Assembly (NCBI GenBank): GCA_021733645.1
Contig: JAHREJ010000018.1
Span: forward strand, 1 to 64,000
Length of the DNA stretch: 64,000 nucleotides
Direction of reading: 5' to 3'
Origin: Bacillus subtilis subsp. subtilis
GTDB lineage: Bacteria > Pseudomonadota > Gammaproteobacteria > Xanthomonadales > Xanthomonadaceae
Positions 42,197 through 51,185 of the stretch are shown here, piece after piece. The notes under the pieces are model-generated. The model worked only from the letters and a program-made list of their open reading frames with translations. It searched no databases and was not told where the DNA came from. The translations under genes and the position numbers were made by a program. Numbering within the stretch: position 1 is the first letter of the stretch; each line of letters opens with the position of its first letter.

Positions 42197-43810
42197 TTAC
42201 TTCCCCTGCTGCTGGTTGCGGTTGGTGTTGGAATTGTTCTTCTGTTCCTGGGCGGCCGCCGCGCGCGATTCGGCAATGCCGACCGAGCGGGCCGAGGCCG
42301 CCTTTTCATCCTTCTGCAGTTCCATCGGCTGCTGCTCGCCTTCCGGGGTGAGCCAGCCGCCACTGAAACCGGCGCGCTCCAGGCCCTTGCGGATGTGCAC
42401 GTTCTTCTTCATCACATCCCAGACGAAATCGTTCCGGTAGTTGGCGATCATGGTCAGGATCGGGCCCTGGTCGATGCCGATGTAGTCACTGGCCACCCAG
42501 CCGCGGTCAGGCACCAGCCGGCCGGTCTTGATCGGAATGTCGTAGTTGAAGCTGGGATTGAACGAATCCAGGAAGCCGTAGCTGGAATAGATGTAGTCGC
42601 CGTAGCGCTTGTGCATCTCTTCGGTGGCCGGAATCACTTCTTCGGGGGCGAACACCACCGAGGCGATCGCGGCGGTCGGGGCGATGGTGCCGTCGTCGAA
42701 GTTCTCGCGCAGGCCGGCCCCGCGCGAGGAGTAATGGCGGAACTGGCGCTGCTCGCCGCGATACTCCTGGGTGGTGTTCTGCGGGCCGTCGCTGGCGGTC
42801 AGACCCCACACGTTCTCGCCGTAGTCCTTCCAGTTCATCGGGTTGGCGATGGCGTAATCACGCTGGGCCAGCGCGGCCGAGCGGCTGTTGAGGAAGTAGG
42901 TGCTGCCACGCTCGCGCATGTAGGCATCCTGGATGTCGCGGAAGTCCACCCACACATGGGTGTACTGGTGGCCGAACAGCGGGCCGAAGGACAGGTATTC
43001 CTGGCCCTGGTACACGCCCCAGTCGTTGTCATAGGTGCGCGTCCACACCGTCCACGCATCCGGGCTGACCGGGTGGGTGGGCGAGCCGAGCGCGAGGATG
43101 TAGACCATCATCGCCTCGTTGTAGCCCATCCAGTCGTGGTCGATGAAGCCGCTTTCGGGGAACCAGCCCATCGAGATCAGCGGTGCACGCTGCTGCAGCC
43201 ACGGCCAGTCCACGCGCTTGTAGAGCGTGTCGGCGATCTCGCGGATCTCTTTTTCGCGCGCATCGTCGCCGCTGTAGTACGACTGTGCGAACAGCACGCC
43301 CATCATCAGCAGCGCGGTATCCACGCTGGACAGCTCCACCCAGCTGTCGTAACGACGGCCCTGCTGCATGTCCAGGAAATGGTAGTAGAAGCCCTTGTAA
43401 CCGCCCTTGCCGGTGCGCTGCGGGCCCATCGGCAGGTCGCGGAAGAATTTCAGGGTCAGCAGGGTCCGGTCCACTGCCTGGGTGCGGCTGACCCAGCCGT
43501 TTTCCACCCCGATCGGATAGGCGGTCAGCGCGTAGCCGACCGCGGCGATGCTGGCGAACGGGCGCGACGGATAGCGGTCCGGGCTGAGTCCGTTGACTTC
43601 GTTGGTGGTGTCCCAGAAGAACTGGAAGGTGCGGCGCTCGATGTCGTCAAACAGCGGCGGCAGTTCGGGCTTCATCGGGCGCGGCGGCACATCGGCCTCC
43701 ACCAGGATCACCGGCGGCCTGGGCTTGGCCGGCTTGTCCGGCGCCTGCTGCTGGCAGCCAGCGATGGCCACCGACAGCAACGCCAGCGACACCTTCCGAG
43801 ATGCATTCAT
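42197..43810 (-). CDS. PF10091 (glucoamylase-like/GH144-type) glycoside hydrolase lipoprotein
   Basis: This 537-residue predicted lipoprotein (lipobox AIAGC, Cys19) has the PF10091 domain: RRTFQFFWDTTNEVNGLSPD (about 60-79), SMGWFPESGFIDHDWMGYNE and WGLTASDGPQNT are characteristic. The Pfam name is glycoamylase-like, but characterised members (GH144) are endo-beta-1,2-glucanases. It probably cuts an oligosaccharide in the periplasm before ABC uptake. A LacI operator lies 54 bases upstream of the start, just after a terminator, so it heads its own operon running through the ABC genes to 35043. A GGTGGTGG precedes the ATG. Confidence 0.88.
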   Translation of the reverse strand: MNASRKVSLALLSVAIAGCQQQAPDKPAKPRPPVILVEADVPPRPMKPELPPLFDDIERRTFQFFWDTTNEVNGLSPDRYPSRPFASIAAVGYALTAYPIGVENGWVSRTQAVDRTLLTLKFFRDLPMGPQRTGKGGYKGFYYHFLDMQQGRRYDSWVELSSVDTALLMMGVLFAQSYYSGDDAREKEIREIADTLYKRVDWPWLQQRAPLISMGWFPESGFIDHDWMGYNEAMMVYILALGSPTHPVSPDAWTVWTRTYDNDWGVYQGQEYLSFGPLFGHQYTHVWVDFRDIQDAYMRERGSTYFLNSRSAALAQRDYAIANPMNWKDYGENVWGLTASDGPQNTTQEYRGEQRQFRHYSSRGAGLRENFDDGTIAPTAAIASVVFAPEEVIPATEEMHKRYGDYIYSSYGFLDSFNPSFNYDIPIKTGRLVPDRGWVASDYIGIDQGPILTMIANYRNDFVWDVMKKNVHIRKGLERAGFSGGWLTPEGEQQPMELQKDEKAASARSVGIAESRAAAAQEQKNNSNTNRNQQQGK

Positions 43811-43863
43811 CGACCACCACCTTTTGCGCATGTTCGTGCTGGAGAGCATAGCCTCAACCAAGC

Positions 43864-43877
43864 TGAAATCGTTTACA
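43864..43877. promoter_or_regulatory. LacI-family operator upstream of the hydrolase operon
   Basis: TGAAATCGTTTACA is a 14-bp imperfect palindrome centred on CG, the standard LacI/GalR operator form. A near match (TGTAAGCGTTTTCA) lies upstream of lacI at 48294. It sits between the TonB-receptor terminator and the hydrolase start. Confidence 0.8.
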
Positions 43878-43888
43878 GATCCCGGTCC

Positions 43889-43909
43889 AAAAAAATCCGC
43901 CTTGGCGGA
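43889..43909 (-). terminator. Rho-independent terminator of the TonB-receptor transcript
   Basis: On the minus strand: TCCGCC, loop AA, GGCGGA, then seven T. It closes the receptor transcript immediately before the operator of the next operon. Confidence 0.88.
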
Positions 43910-44079
43910 CAGGGGGTACCGACCCGGTATCGGCGCACCGACCCAAGGCCGGCACCTACCGCACACGCGCTTGCCCATCCTGGGACGGCAAGCGCCTGTG
44001 CAGTCCCGCCGGCGGACCCAAGCCAACCGGCGGTGCTGCCCCGGTACCGCCCAGAGGGCGGTACCGGGTAGAGCTGGCA
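43910..44079 (-). other. Hairpin-rich 3' region of the TonB-receptor gene
   Basis: There is no gene. Three strong inverted repeats lie in 170 bases: CCCGGTACCGCCC/GGGCGGTACCGGG (13 bp, near 44040-44068), GCGCTTGCC/GGCAAGCGC (near 43968-43995), and CCGCCGG/CCGGCGG (near 44006-44032). They may stabilise or trim the receptor message. Confidence 0.6.
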
Positions 44080-47000
44080 TCAGAAGCGGAAGCCGACTTC
44101 CGCCTTGACCTGGCGCGGCGTACCGATGATGTCACCGGTCTCGTTGTAGCTGGCCTGCAGCTTGCCGTTGGTCTTGACGTAGTTGTAGTTGGAGAAGTTG
44201 TCGAAGTTGAACACGTTGATGATGTCGATGCGCGCGTACAGCTCGGTCTCGCCCGGCATCTTGAACGTCTTCGTCGCCTGCAGATCGACCGAACGGTAGC
44301 CGAAGATCTTGCCACCCAGCAGGAACTTGCCATTGGCGTTGGGCACCGCGGCCTGCGGGGTCGGCAGGTCGTAGCCACTGGCCTGCGGCACGCCGTACCA
44401 GTCATTGACGGCAGTCGGGGTGGCCAGGGTGACCTTGCCGCCGAAGGTGATGCCCCAGAAGCCCGCGTACGAACCGGTGACCACCAGGCGGTGGCGCGGC
44501 GCGCCGTTGGAACGGATGGTCGGGTAGTCGCCGATCAGGCCGCGGTCGAACGCGTACTTCTCATTGATGTCGCGGTTGTGGCGCGCGGTAGTCCAGGTGT
44601 AGGCGATCGAGGAACCCCAGCCGCTTTCCTGGGTGAACGGCTTCTGCGCCGACAGCAGGACCTGGGTAGCGCGGGTCTTGATGCCCTGCTGACCGATGAT
44701 CAGGCTGCCGAAGCCCGGCACGTTGCAGCTCCAGGCCTGGCTCAGGCCCGGGTCGGTGCCACCGCACAGGCGCGGGTCATCGAAGAACTGGCCGGTCGGG
44801 TAACGGTTGCCCAGGGTGAAGGCAAAGCCGTCGTAGCTCAGCGTGCGGGCGATGGTGGCGTCGGTCAGCCAGTCACCGACCTGGTTGCTCATGCCCAGGC
44901 TGAACTGGTCGGAGTACGGCACCTTCAGGTTGTTGTTGAGCAGATCCACTTCCAGGCCGGCATTGCTGGTCGAACCGACCAGGGACTGCAGGTTGCCGAT
45001 ACCGTTGAGCAGGTTCGGGTTCCAGTCATAGCAGGCAGCCTGGCCGTTGAGGCAGCTGCCGGTGGCCGGGTTGCGGAAGTAGATGGTCGGCTGCGGCAGG
45101 GCCAGCTTGGTGGTTTCCAGCTGCAGGTTGTCGAACAGGTCGCGGTCATACGAACGACCGGCACCACCGTGGATCACGTGCTGCTCGTCGGCGTTGATGT
45201 CATACGAGAAGCCCAGGCGCGGCTGCCAGGCATCCTTGAACGCCTTGCGGTTGTGGCCGTTGCTGATGTAGTTGCTGATGTCCAGCCCGCCCAGCGCCAG
45301 CGTATCGGCGAAGGTCTGGCCAGCGGCAGCGCGCGGGTCCTGCGAGTAGATCGCATCGACCACCGCCTGCGGGGTCACGAAGTCCAGGTAGGCCGGGGTC
45401 TTTTCGTAGTCCCAGCGCAGGCCGATGTTCAGCTGCAGGTGGTCGTTGACCTGCCAGTCGTCCTGGATGAACAGGCCGATCTGCTTGGACTTCGAACGCA
45501 CTTCGCCGGACACGCCCGACACGCCGGTCACCGGCTTGACGAACTGCGCCTTGTACGGGATGTCGGACGGGAAGTCCGCATCGCCCAGCGAGTAGGTGAA
45601 CTGCGGATTGATCTGCGCCGCATCGGAGGCGTACAGGTCGATCTGCTTGTACTTGGCGCCCATCTTGATGGTGTGGTCGCCCATCCACTGAATGCCATCC
45701 AGGGTCAGGTTGTCTTCAATCGCCCAGCCCTTCTGGCCCTTCACCTGCGAATCCAGCGCAGAGGCGCCACCGATCTTCACCAGGGTGCGGTCGTCGGTGC
45801 CGTCCGGCGCGGTGTAGGTGAAGCCGTTGCCCAGGGTCAGCGGGGTCGGGTTGTTGAACGAATCTTCGTGGGTGAGCATCAGCTCGTTGTAGTAACGCTC
45901 ACCGCTGTGGTTCCAGCGCAGCGCGTAACGGCGGTCGGTGTTGACCACTTCACGGCCGGCTTCCGGCGCGGTCTGGCCACTGAACTGCTGCTGGGTCTCG
46001 TCGCGGTCCTGGAAGCTCAGTTCGATGCGATCGTTGTCGGTCGGCTCGAAGTCGATCTTGGCGAAGATCAGGTCCTGCTCGAACGGCTGGCTGGCCGGGC
46101 CGAGGCCGGCGGCGGCGTCTGCCGGCAGCAGGCCGACGCGGTTGGTGACCGAGCCTTCCGGCGCGATGGTGACCGGCAGGTTGAAGCGCTTGGCTTCGTA
46201 GGTCACGAAGAAGTGGGCCTTGTCCTGGATGATCGGGCCACCCAATGCAAACCCATATTCCTTCTCGGCCGATGCTTCTTTGGTCTGGCCGTACTGACGC
46301 TCCGCCGGGGTCTTGGCGCGCATGTCTTCGTTGGTGTAACGGTAGAAGGTTTCACCCTTGAACTCGTTGGTACCGGACTTGGTCGCCGCGGTCACGGCCG
46401 CGCTCGACACCTGGCCGTACTCGGCCTTGTAGTTGCCGCTGATGACCTTGTATTCGCCGATGGCCAGCTGCGGGAACGGGTTGCCGGCGCTGCCGGACTG
46501 GCCGGCCACGCCGCCGCCCTTGACGTAGCTCTTCTGGCCCACGCCGTCGATATAGACGTTGGTGCCGTCGGCATTGGTGGCACCGCCGCGCAGCGAGGTG
46601 TTGCCCTTGGCATCGCGGGTGAAGATCATGCCCGGCACCGCGTCGGCGAACTCCAGGAAGTTGCGCGACACCTGCGGGGTGGTCTGGATCTGCTGCAGGC
46701 TCACCGTCTTGCCCACTTCGGACGTACGCACTTCCTGCAGCAGGGTCGGTGCAATGACGTTGACCGTGTCCAGGTTGGTGGCGTTGGCAGTGCCGCCGTT
46801 GGCCGGCGCGCCGCTGAAGTTCAGGGTCGCGGTCGAAGCCACCGTCACCGTCACCTTCTGCGTCTGGCCATTGGCCACCACGTCATAGGTGCCCGGGTCC
46901 AGGCCCATCAGCGAGTAGCTGCCATCGGCGCGGGTGGTGGCACGGCGCACGGTGCCGCTGGCCAGATTGGTGGCGGTCACTTCAGTGCCGGCATCGGCCT

Positions 47001-47139
47001 GGGCAACCTGGCCACGCAGGGAGGAGGTGGCCGACTGCGCCATCAGGGACGGCGCGGCGCCGAGCATCAGGCAGGTAACCAGTGCACTGGTCAGCAGGCT
47101 GCGCGCCGGTGCACGGTTGCGGTGATTGGAATACGTCAT
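44080..47139 (-). CDS. TonB-dependent receptor with N-terminal carboxypeptidase-regulatory-like domain
   Basis: This 1019-residue outer-membrane receptor is of the Oar/CarbopepD_reg type. It has a signal peptide (about 1-35), a beta-sandwich domain (about 40-110; TTRADGSYSLMGLDPGTYDV), a plug (about 130-260; RNFLEFADAVPGMIF, SLRGGATNADGTNVYIDGV) and a 22-stranded-type barrel ending in the aromatic GFRF. Large members next to LacI and ABC sugar genes are oligosaccharide receptors in xanthomonads. It is the second gene after lacI (88-base gap). GGAG stands 6 bases before the ATG. The ligand is inferred to be the glycan cut by the neighbouring hydrolase. Confidence 0.92.
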   Translation of the reverse strand: MTYSNHRNRAPARSLLTSALVTCLMLGAAPSLMAQSATSSLRGQVAQADAGTEVTATNLASGTVRRATTRADGSYSLMGLDPGTYDVVANGQTQKVTVTVASTATLNFSGAPANGGTANATNLDTVNVIAPTLLQEVRTSEVGKTVSLQQIQTTPQVSRNFLEFADAVPGMIFTRDAKGNTSLRGGATNADGTNVYIDGVGQKSYVKGGGVAGQSGSAGNPFPQLAIGEYKVISGNYKAEYGQVSSAAVTAATKSGTNEFKGETFYRYTNEDMRAKTPAERQYGQTKEASAEKEYGFALGGPIIQDKAHFFVTYEAKRFNLPVTIAPEGSVTNRVGLLPADAAAGLGPASQPFEQDLIFAKIDFEPTDNDRIELSFQDRDETQQQFSGQTAPEAGREVVNTDRRYALRWNHSGERYYNELMLTHEDSFNNPTPLTLGNGFTYTAPDGTDDRTLVKIGGASALDSQVKGQKGWAIEDNLTLDGIQWMGDHTIKMGAKYKQIDLYASDAAQINPQFTYSLGDADFPSDIPYKAQFVKPVTGVSGVSGEVRSKSKQIGLFIQDDWQVNDHLQLNIGLRWDYEKTPAYLDFVTPQAVVDAIYSQDPRAAAGQTFADTLALGGLDISNYISNGHNRKAFKDAWQPRLGFSYDINADEQHVIHGGAGRSYDRDLFDNLQLETTKLALPQPTIYFRNPATGSCLNGQAACYDWNPNLLNGIGNLQSLVGSTSNAGLEVDLLNNNLKVPYSDQFSLGMSNQVGDWLTDATIARTLSYDGFAFTLGNRYPTGQFFDDPRLCGGTDPGLSQAWSCNVPGFGSLIIGQQGIKTRATQVLLSAQKPFTQESGWGSSIAYTWTTARHNRDINEKYAFDRGLIGDYPTIRSNGAPRHRLVVTGSYAGFWGITFGGKVTLATPTAVNDWYGVPQASGYDLPTPQAAVPNANGKFLLGGKIFGYRSVDLQATKTFKMPGETELYARIDIINVFNFDNFSNYNYVKTNGKLQASYNETGDIIGTPRQVKAEVGFRF

Positions 47140-47226
47140 GTAAATCTCCGGGTGGTGGTGGCCGTCTTTGCGGCCCCTGTCGTTTTTTTTGATCGAATGG
47201 AGTTGCTCCCGGCCTTGCGGGCCGGG

Positions 47227-48249
47227 TTACTGCTCGTTTCTGGGCTTGCTTGAATCACGCACGATCAGGCGCGGCACAAGCGTCTGCTTGTCACCGGCCA
47301 CTTCCGTGTTGTTGCCGTCCATCAACTGCAACAGACGCGTCATCGCCTTATCGCCAAGGTCGGCGATACTCACCTGCATCGTCGTCAACGATGGGTGAAC
47401 GAAACGCGCCAGCGGAATGTCGTCAAAGCCCGCCAGGGCGACATCGGCCGGAACCCGCACACCTGCCTGCGCGAACGCATACAGGCACCCCAGCGCCATC
47501 ATGTCGTTGGCGGCGAACACCGCATCGGGCAGCGCACCGGCTGCCAGCAACTCCTGTCCGGCGCGATGGCCGGAGGCTTCGTCAAAATCACCGGGCAACT
47601 CGATCCCCGCCGCATCGGCACCGAACGCGGCCAGCGCGTCCCGGAAGCCGCGCCGTCGTTCGCGCGCATCGAAGTTGAGATCCGGACCAGAAATGAAGGC
47701 AATGCGGCGGTGGCCCACCTCGAGCAGGTGGCGGGTCATCGCCATCGCCCCGGCATGGTCATCGATGCTCAACACCGGATGATCCTGCTCGGGCAGGTAG
47801 GTGTTGATCAGGACCGTGGGCAGCGCCTGCGGCAGGTTGTCGGTCAGGAAGCCGGGGCTTTCGGCATAGGGCGACAACACCAGCAGGCCGTCCACGCGGC
47901 CGCGCATGGCGCGCAGGGCGGCCCCCTGCTGCTCCTGGTCGCCGTGGTAACTGGACACCAACAGGTGCTGGCGGCGCTCGCGGGCGACCCCGTCGATGCC
48001 GCGCATCAGTTCGGAGAAGAATTCGCCGTACAGGTCCGGCAGCACCACACCAATGGTGTTGGTGCGCCGGCTGCTCAGGCTGCGCGCCGCCGCATGCGGG
48101 GTGTAGCGCAGGCGCGCAGCGACCTCCAGCACCAGCTTGCGGACCGGTTCGGCGACATTTTCATGCCCATTGAGCGCACGCGACACCGTGGCCACGGAGA
48201 CCCGGGCTTCGCGGGCTACATCTTTGATTGTGATGGCTGCCTTGTTCAC
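47227..48249 (-). CDS. LacI-family transcriptional regulator
   Basis: This 340-residue repressor has the N-terminal helix-turn-helix and hinge (about 5-60; TIKDVAREARVSVATVSRALNG) and the periplasmic-binding-protein-like effector domain (about 62-330). It should bind a sugar ligand and control the adjacent receptor and hydrolase/ABC operons. Two matching 14-bp operators are present, one 45 bases upstream of its own start and one before the hydrolase gene. The start is read as GTG at 48249 because GGAGGG lies 7 bases upstream; a GTG five codons earlier is possible. Confidence 0.92.
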   Translation of the reverse strand: MNKAAITIKDVAREARVSVATVSRALNGHENVAEPVRKLVLEVAARLRYTPHAAARSLSSRRTNTIGVVLPDLYGEFFSELMRGIDGVARERRQHLLVSSYHGDQEQQGAALRAMRGRVDGLLVLSPYAESPGFLTDNLPQALPTVLINTYLPEQDHPVLSIDDHAGAMAMTRHLLEVGHRRIAFISGPDLNFDARERRRGFRDALAAFGADAAGIELPGDFDEASGHRAGQELLAAGALPDAVFAANDMMALGCLYAFAQAGVRVPADVALAGFDDIPLARFVHPSLTTMQVSIADLGDKAMTRLLQLMDGNNTEVAGDKQTLVPRLIVRDSSKPRNEQ

Positions 48250-48293
48250 TTCGCCGCCCTCCACGGCTTAGAGATCTGGGGCTTGGCGCGGAA

Positions 48294-48307
48294 TGTAAGC
48301 GTTTTCA
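48294..48307. promoter_or_regulatory. LacI-family operator upstream of lacI
   Basis: TGTAAGCGTTTTCA is a palindrome centred on CG, matching the site at 43864-43877 in 11 of 14 positions when one is inverted. A half-like TGTAAAC lies at 48316. It suggests autoregulation of lacI and control of the receptor gene behind it. Confidence 0.75.
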
Positions 48308-48413
48308 ATCCTGAATGTAAACACTACGTTAGGCCTATGTCGCACGCCGGTAACGCAAACCTGTCCATGACAAGCCCGCCAGGGACTCGCCAGGACAAGG
48401 CAGGACAAGGGTT

Positions 48414-48683
48414 TCAGCGGTTTTTGACGGGCGCTTCGGCGCGAATGGACAACGCGTGGATATCGGTGTCCATCAGGGTGCCCAGGGCGGCATAAACCGC
48501 CCGATGGCGCGCAATCGGCAGCTTGCCTTCGAAGGCCGCGCTGACGATATGCACATTGAAATGGCCGCGCCCGTCGCGCGCGCCCTCATGCCCGGCATGG
48601 CGGTGGCTGTCGTCCTCCACCTCCAGCAGCAGCGGGTCCAGCGCCTGCTGCAGCGCGGCGCGGATCTGCTCGACCCGGGTCAC
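48414..48683 (-). CDS. BolA family protein
   Basis: This 89-residue BolA-like protein has the signature [27 protein letters not shown] (about 45-71). The loop histidine of BolA proteins is present, as is a second region rich in His (DDSHRHAGH). BolA proteins bind iron-sulfur clusters with monothiol glutaredoxins and influence morphology and stress response. The start is GTG, overlapping the YciI stop (GTGA), so translation is coupled. Confidence 0.9.
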   Translation of the reverse strand: MTRVEQIRAALQQALDPLLLEVEDDSHRHAGHEGARDGRGHFNVHIVSAAFEGKLPIARHRAVYAALGTLMDTDIHALSIRAEAPVKNR

Positions 48684-48979
48684 GGCAGTACCTTGCGGAA
48701 CGGGCGCACCTGCACCCGGGTGTATACGCCCGCTTCCACGTAGGGATCGGCATCGGCCCAGGCCTGGGCCTGTTCCAGCGAGGCGAACGCGGCAATCACC
48801 ACGCTGCCGCTGAATCCGGCCGGGCCCGGGTCTTCGCTGTCGATCGCCGGGCACGGCCCGGCCAGCAGCAGCCGGCCGGCATCGCGCAGCTCGGTCAAAC
48901 GGGCCAGGTGCGCGCCGCGCACCGCCATGCGGGCCGCCAGTACGTCGGCACCGTCATAGCCTTCAATCACATACCACAC
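48680..48979 (-). CDS. YciI family protein
   Basis: This 99-residue protein of the YciI family has a ferredoxin-like dimeric alpha/beta-barrel fold. Its His-containing [11 protein letters not shown] and C-terminal [15 protein letters not shown] match the family. Function is uncertain; the fold suggests a small-molecule enzyme. The start is GTG at 48979 (giving [10 protein letters not shown], the usual N-terminus), with GGGAG 6 bases before it; the TTG two codons earlier has no spacing from that site. It is coupled to bolA, a pairing common in proteobacteria. Confidence 0.9.
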   Translation of the reverse strand: MWYVIEGYDGADVLAARMAVRGAHLARLTELRDAGRLLLAGPCPAIDSEDPGPAGFSGSVVIAAFASLEQAQAWADADPYVEAGVYTRVQVRPFRKVLP

Positions 48980-49324
48980 AGGCAACTCCCAAGGTTCAGC
49001 TAAACGAACCGGGCGATTCTAGCCCGGCTCGCTGGACACTGCCGGCCTGAACCCGTACTCTTGGCTCCATTGCACGTGGCTGGACGCAGCAGCCCCGCCG
49101 GCAAATGGCTTCACCGCCAGCCGACGACCGACCCGCTGCCCCACACCAGCACACGTAGACGACCTCCCCGTAGTTCTGTCGCTGCCCATTGCGGCGCGCC
49201 TTGCTGTTTGAAGTGTGGAACCGCGCCGACCCAGGCGTGTCATGGCTTGCCATCCTGCCACCGGGCGTTCCGGAACGGCTCAGGGTGCGGCGACCGGTCC
49301 GTTGCAATACTGACATCACTCTTG
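48980..49324. other. Divergent promoter region between yciI and scpA
   Basis: In 345 bases no gene, repeat or clear terminator can be supported; forward frames through it are GC-shadow. It must contain divergent promoters. No strong ribosome-binding site is seen before the scpA ATG. Confidence 0.5.
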
Positions 49325-50230
49325 ATGACCTCCGAACTCGCGCTCGACGCGAACCCGCAAACCCGGCCGACCGCCCCACAGCAGCAGGAAATGCCGCTGG
49401 CCGTGGTGCATGGTCAACCGGTCCTGCAGATTCCGCAGGACCTGTACATCCCGCCGGACGCGCTGGAAGTCATCCTGGATGCCTTCGAAGGCCCGCTGGA
49501 CCTGCTGCTGTACCTGATCCGCCGGCAGAACCTGGACATTCTGGACATCCCGGTAGCCGAGATCACCCGGCAGTACGTGGAGTACATCAACGTCATGCAG
49601 GAGCTGCGCTTCGAACTGGCGGCCGAGTACCTGGTGATGGCCGCGATCCTGGCGGAAGTGAAGTCGCGGATGCTGCTGCCGCGGCCGCCCAGCATCGAGG
49701 GCGAGGAAGCCGATCCGCGCGCCGAGCTGGTGCGCCGGCTGCAGGAGTACGAACGTTTCAAGCAGGCCGCCGAAGACATCGACGCCCTGCCCCGGCAGGA
49801 CCGCGACACCACCCCGGTACATGCCTTCGTGCCCGACCGCGCCGCAGTGAAACTGCCGCCGCCGGTGGACCTGAAGGAAATGCTGATGGCCCTGCACGAC
49901 GTGCTCAAGCGCGCCGAGCTGTTCACCGGCCACGCCATCAAGCGTGAGGCGCTGAGTGTGCGCCAGCGCATGGGCGATGTGCTGGGCCGCCTGGAAGACG
50001 GCCGGTTCTACCGGTTTGAATCGCTGTTCACCGCCGAAGAAGGCAAGCTGGGCGTACTGGTGACGTTCCTGGCCCTGCTGGAACTGGCCAAGGAACAGCT
50101 GCTGGACATCGTCCAGGAAGCACCGCTGGCGCCGATCTACGTGAAATCCCTGGCCGCCGGCAACACCAATGAACCGCTGCAGTTCAACAGCGAGTTCGAC
50201 GACGCCGATGCGGCCAACGAATCCGACTGA
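49325..50230 (+). CDS. scpA: Segregation and condensation protein A (ScpA)
   Basis: This 301-residue kleisin subunit of the SMC-ScpAB condensin compacts and segregates the chromosome. FEGPLDLLLYLIRRQNLDILDIPV (about 58-81) is the N-terminal SMC-neck-binding helix region. The C-terminal winged helix (about 215-285; VTFLALLELAKEQLLDIVQE) binds the SMC head. ScpB is encoded next. It has an extra N-terminal 45 residues (Gln/Pro-rich) typical of xanthomonad ScpA. No smc gene is in the window. The start at 49325 is the first ATG that keeps the extension. Confidence 0.93.
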   Translation: MTSELALDANPQTRPTAPQQQEMPLAVVHGQPVLQIPQDLYIPPDALEVILDAFEGPLDLLLYLIRRQNLDILDIPVAEITRQYVEYINVMQELRFELAAEYLVMAAILAEVKSRMLLPRPPSIEGEEADPRAELVRRLQEYERFKQAAEDIDALPRQDRDTTPVHAFVPDRAAVKLPPPVDLKEMLMALHDVLKRAELFTGHAIKREALSVRQRMGDVLGRLEDGRFYRFESLFTAEEGKLGVLVTFLALLELAKEQLLDIVQEAPLAPIYVKSLAAGNTNEPLQFNSEFDDADAANESD

Positions 50231-50243
50231 GCACCGCCTACGC

Positions 50244-51185
50244 ATGGATCAACCCCTGATCACCCGCATTGTCGAAGGCGCGCTGCTGGCCTCCAGCCAG
50301 CCGCTGACCCTGGCGCAGCTGCAGGGCCTGTTCCCGGAAGAGGAGCCGGCCCCGCCGGGCAGCATCGAGCGCGCGCTGGAACTGCTGCGCGACGGCTGTG
50401 CCCAGCGCGGGGTGGAACTGGTCGAGGTGGCCTCCGGCTTCCGCTTCCAGGTCACCAACGAAGTCCACGGCTACATCACCCGGCTGTGGACCGAGCGCAA
50501 GACCCGCTACACCCGCGCCACCCTGGAAACCCTGGCACTGATCGCCTACCGGCAGCCGATCACCCGCGGCGAGATTGAACAGGTGCGCGGCGTGGCGGTG
50601 AGCAGCAACATCATCCAGGCACTGGAAGAACGCGAATGGATCCGGGTGATCGGCCACCGCGACGTGCCCGGCAAGCCGGCGCTGTTTGGCACCACCAAGG
50701 GCTTCCTGGATTATTTCGGGCTCAAGCGCCTGGACGAGCTGCCGCCGTTGTCCGAGCTGCGCGACCTGGGGGAACTGGATCCGCAGCTGCCGCTGGACAG
50801 CGACGGCCAACCGGCTGGCCGCCTGGCCGCCGGGGCTGCCACCCCCGATGCCGCGTTGGATGCCGACAACGCGGCCAACGACGACACCGGCCTGCCACTG
50901 GCAGGTGAAGACCAATCGCAGGACAATTCACCCGACGTCGAGCACCCGCCCCGCGGCGATGCCGACAGCACCACCGAATCCAAAGCGCCGTTGCCGCCCC
51001 GCGACGACGACGCTGGAATGACCGCCCCTGATGGCGAACCCGATACCGCGCCGGGCGAGCGCGCGGCGCCCCAGAACGAAACCGAAGACAACGCCGTCGC
51101 GACGACGACCGTGGCTGTTGACGAAGCCGATCCCGAACCAGAGGCCGACGCACCCGTCGCCGGCCGGAGCCAAGTAAATGAGTGA
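50244..51185 (+). CDS. scpB: Segregation and condensation protein B (ScpB)
   Basis: This 313-residue partner of ScpA in the SMC condensin has two winged-helix domains within about 1-175 (IVEGALLASSQPLTL; ATLETLALIAYRQPITRGEIE; GTTKGFLDYFGLKRL). The usual ScpB length is about 200. Here a further tail of about 130 residues is acidic, Asp/Glu/Pro/Ala-rich and clearly disordered. It follows scpA by 13 bases and overlaps rluB by 8 bases, so scpA-scpB-rluB is one operon. Confidence 0.93.
   Translation: MDQPLITRIVEGALLASSQPLTLAQLQGLFPEEEPAPPGSIERALELLRDGCAQRGVELVEVASGFRFQVTNEVHGYITRLWTERKTRYTRATLETLALIAYRQPITRGEIEQVRGVAVSSNIIQALEEREWIRVIGHRDVPGKPALFGTTKGFLDYFGLKRLDELPPLSELRDLGELDPQLPLDSDGQPAGRLAAGAATPDAALDADNAANDDTGLPLAGEDQSQDNSPDVEHPPRGDADSTTESKAPLPPRDDDAGMTAPDGEPDTAPGERAAPQNETEDNAVATTTVAVDEADPEPEADAPVAGRSQVNE

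Noticed and set aside
40883..44071. A 1062-codon plus-strand frame antisense to the ABC and hydrolase genes
   Set aside because: It crosses several well-supported genes, a terminator and an operator. No protein features.
48316..48331. Second LacI operator near lacI (TGTAAACACTACGTTA)
   Set aside because: Only the left half matches; the right half lacks the complementary bases and central CG.
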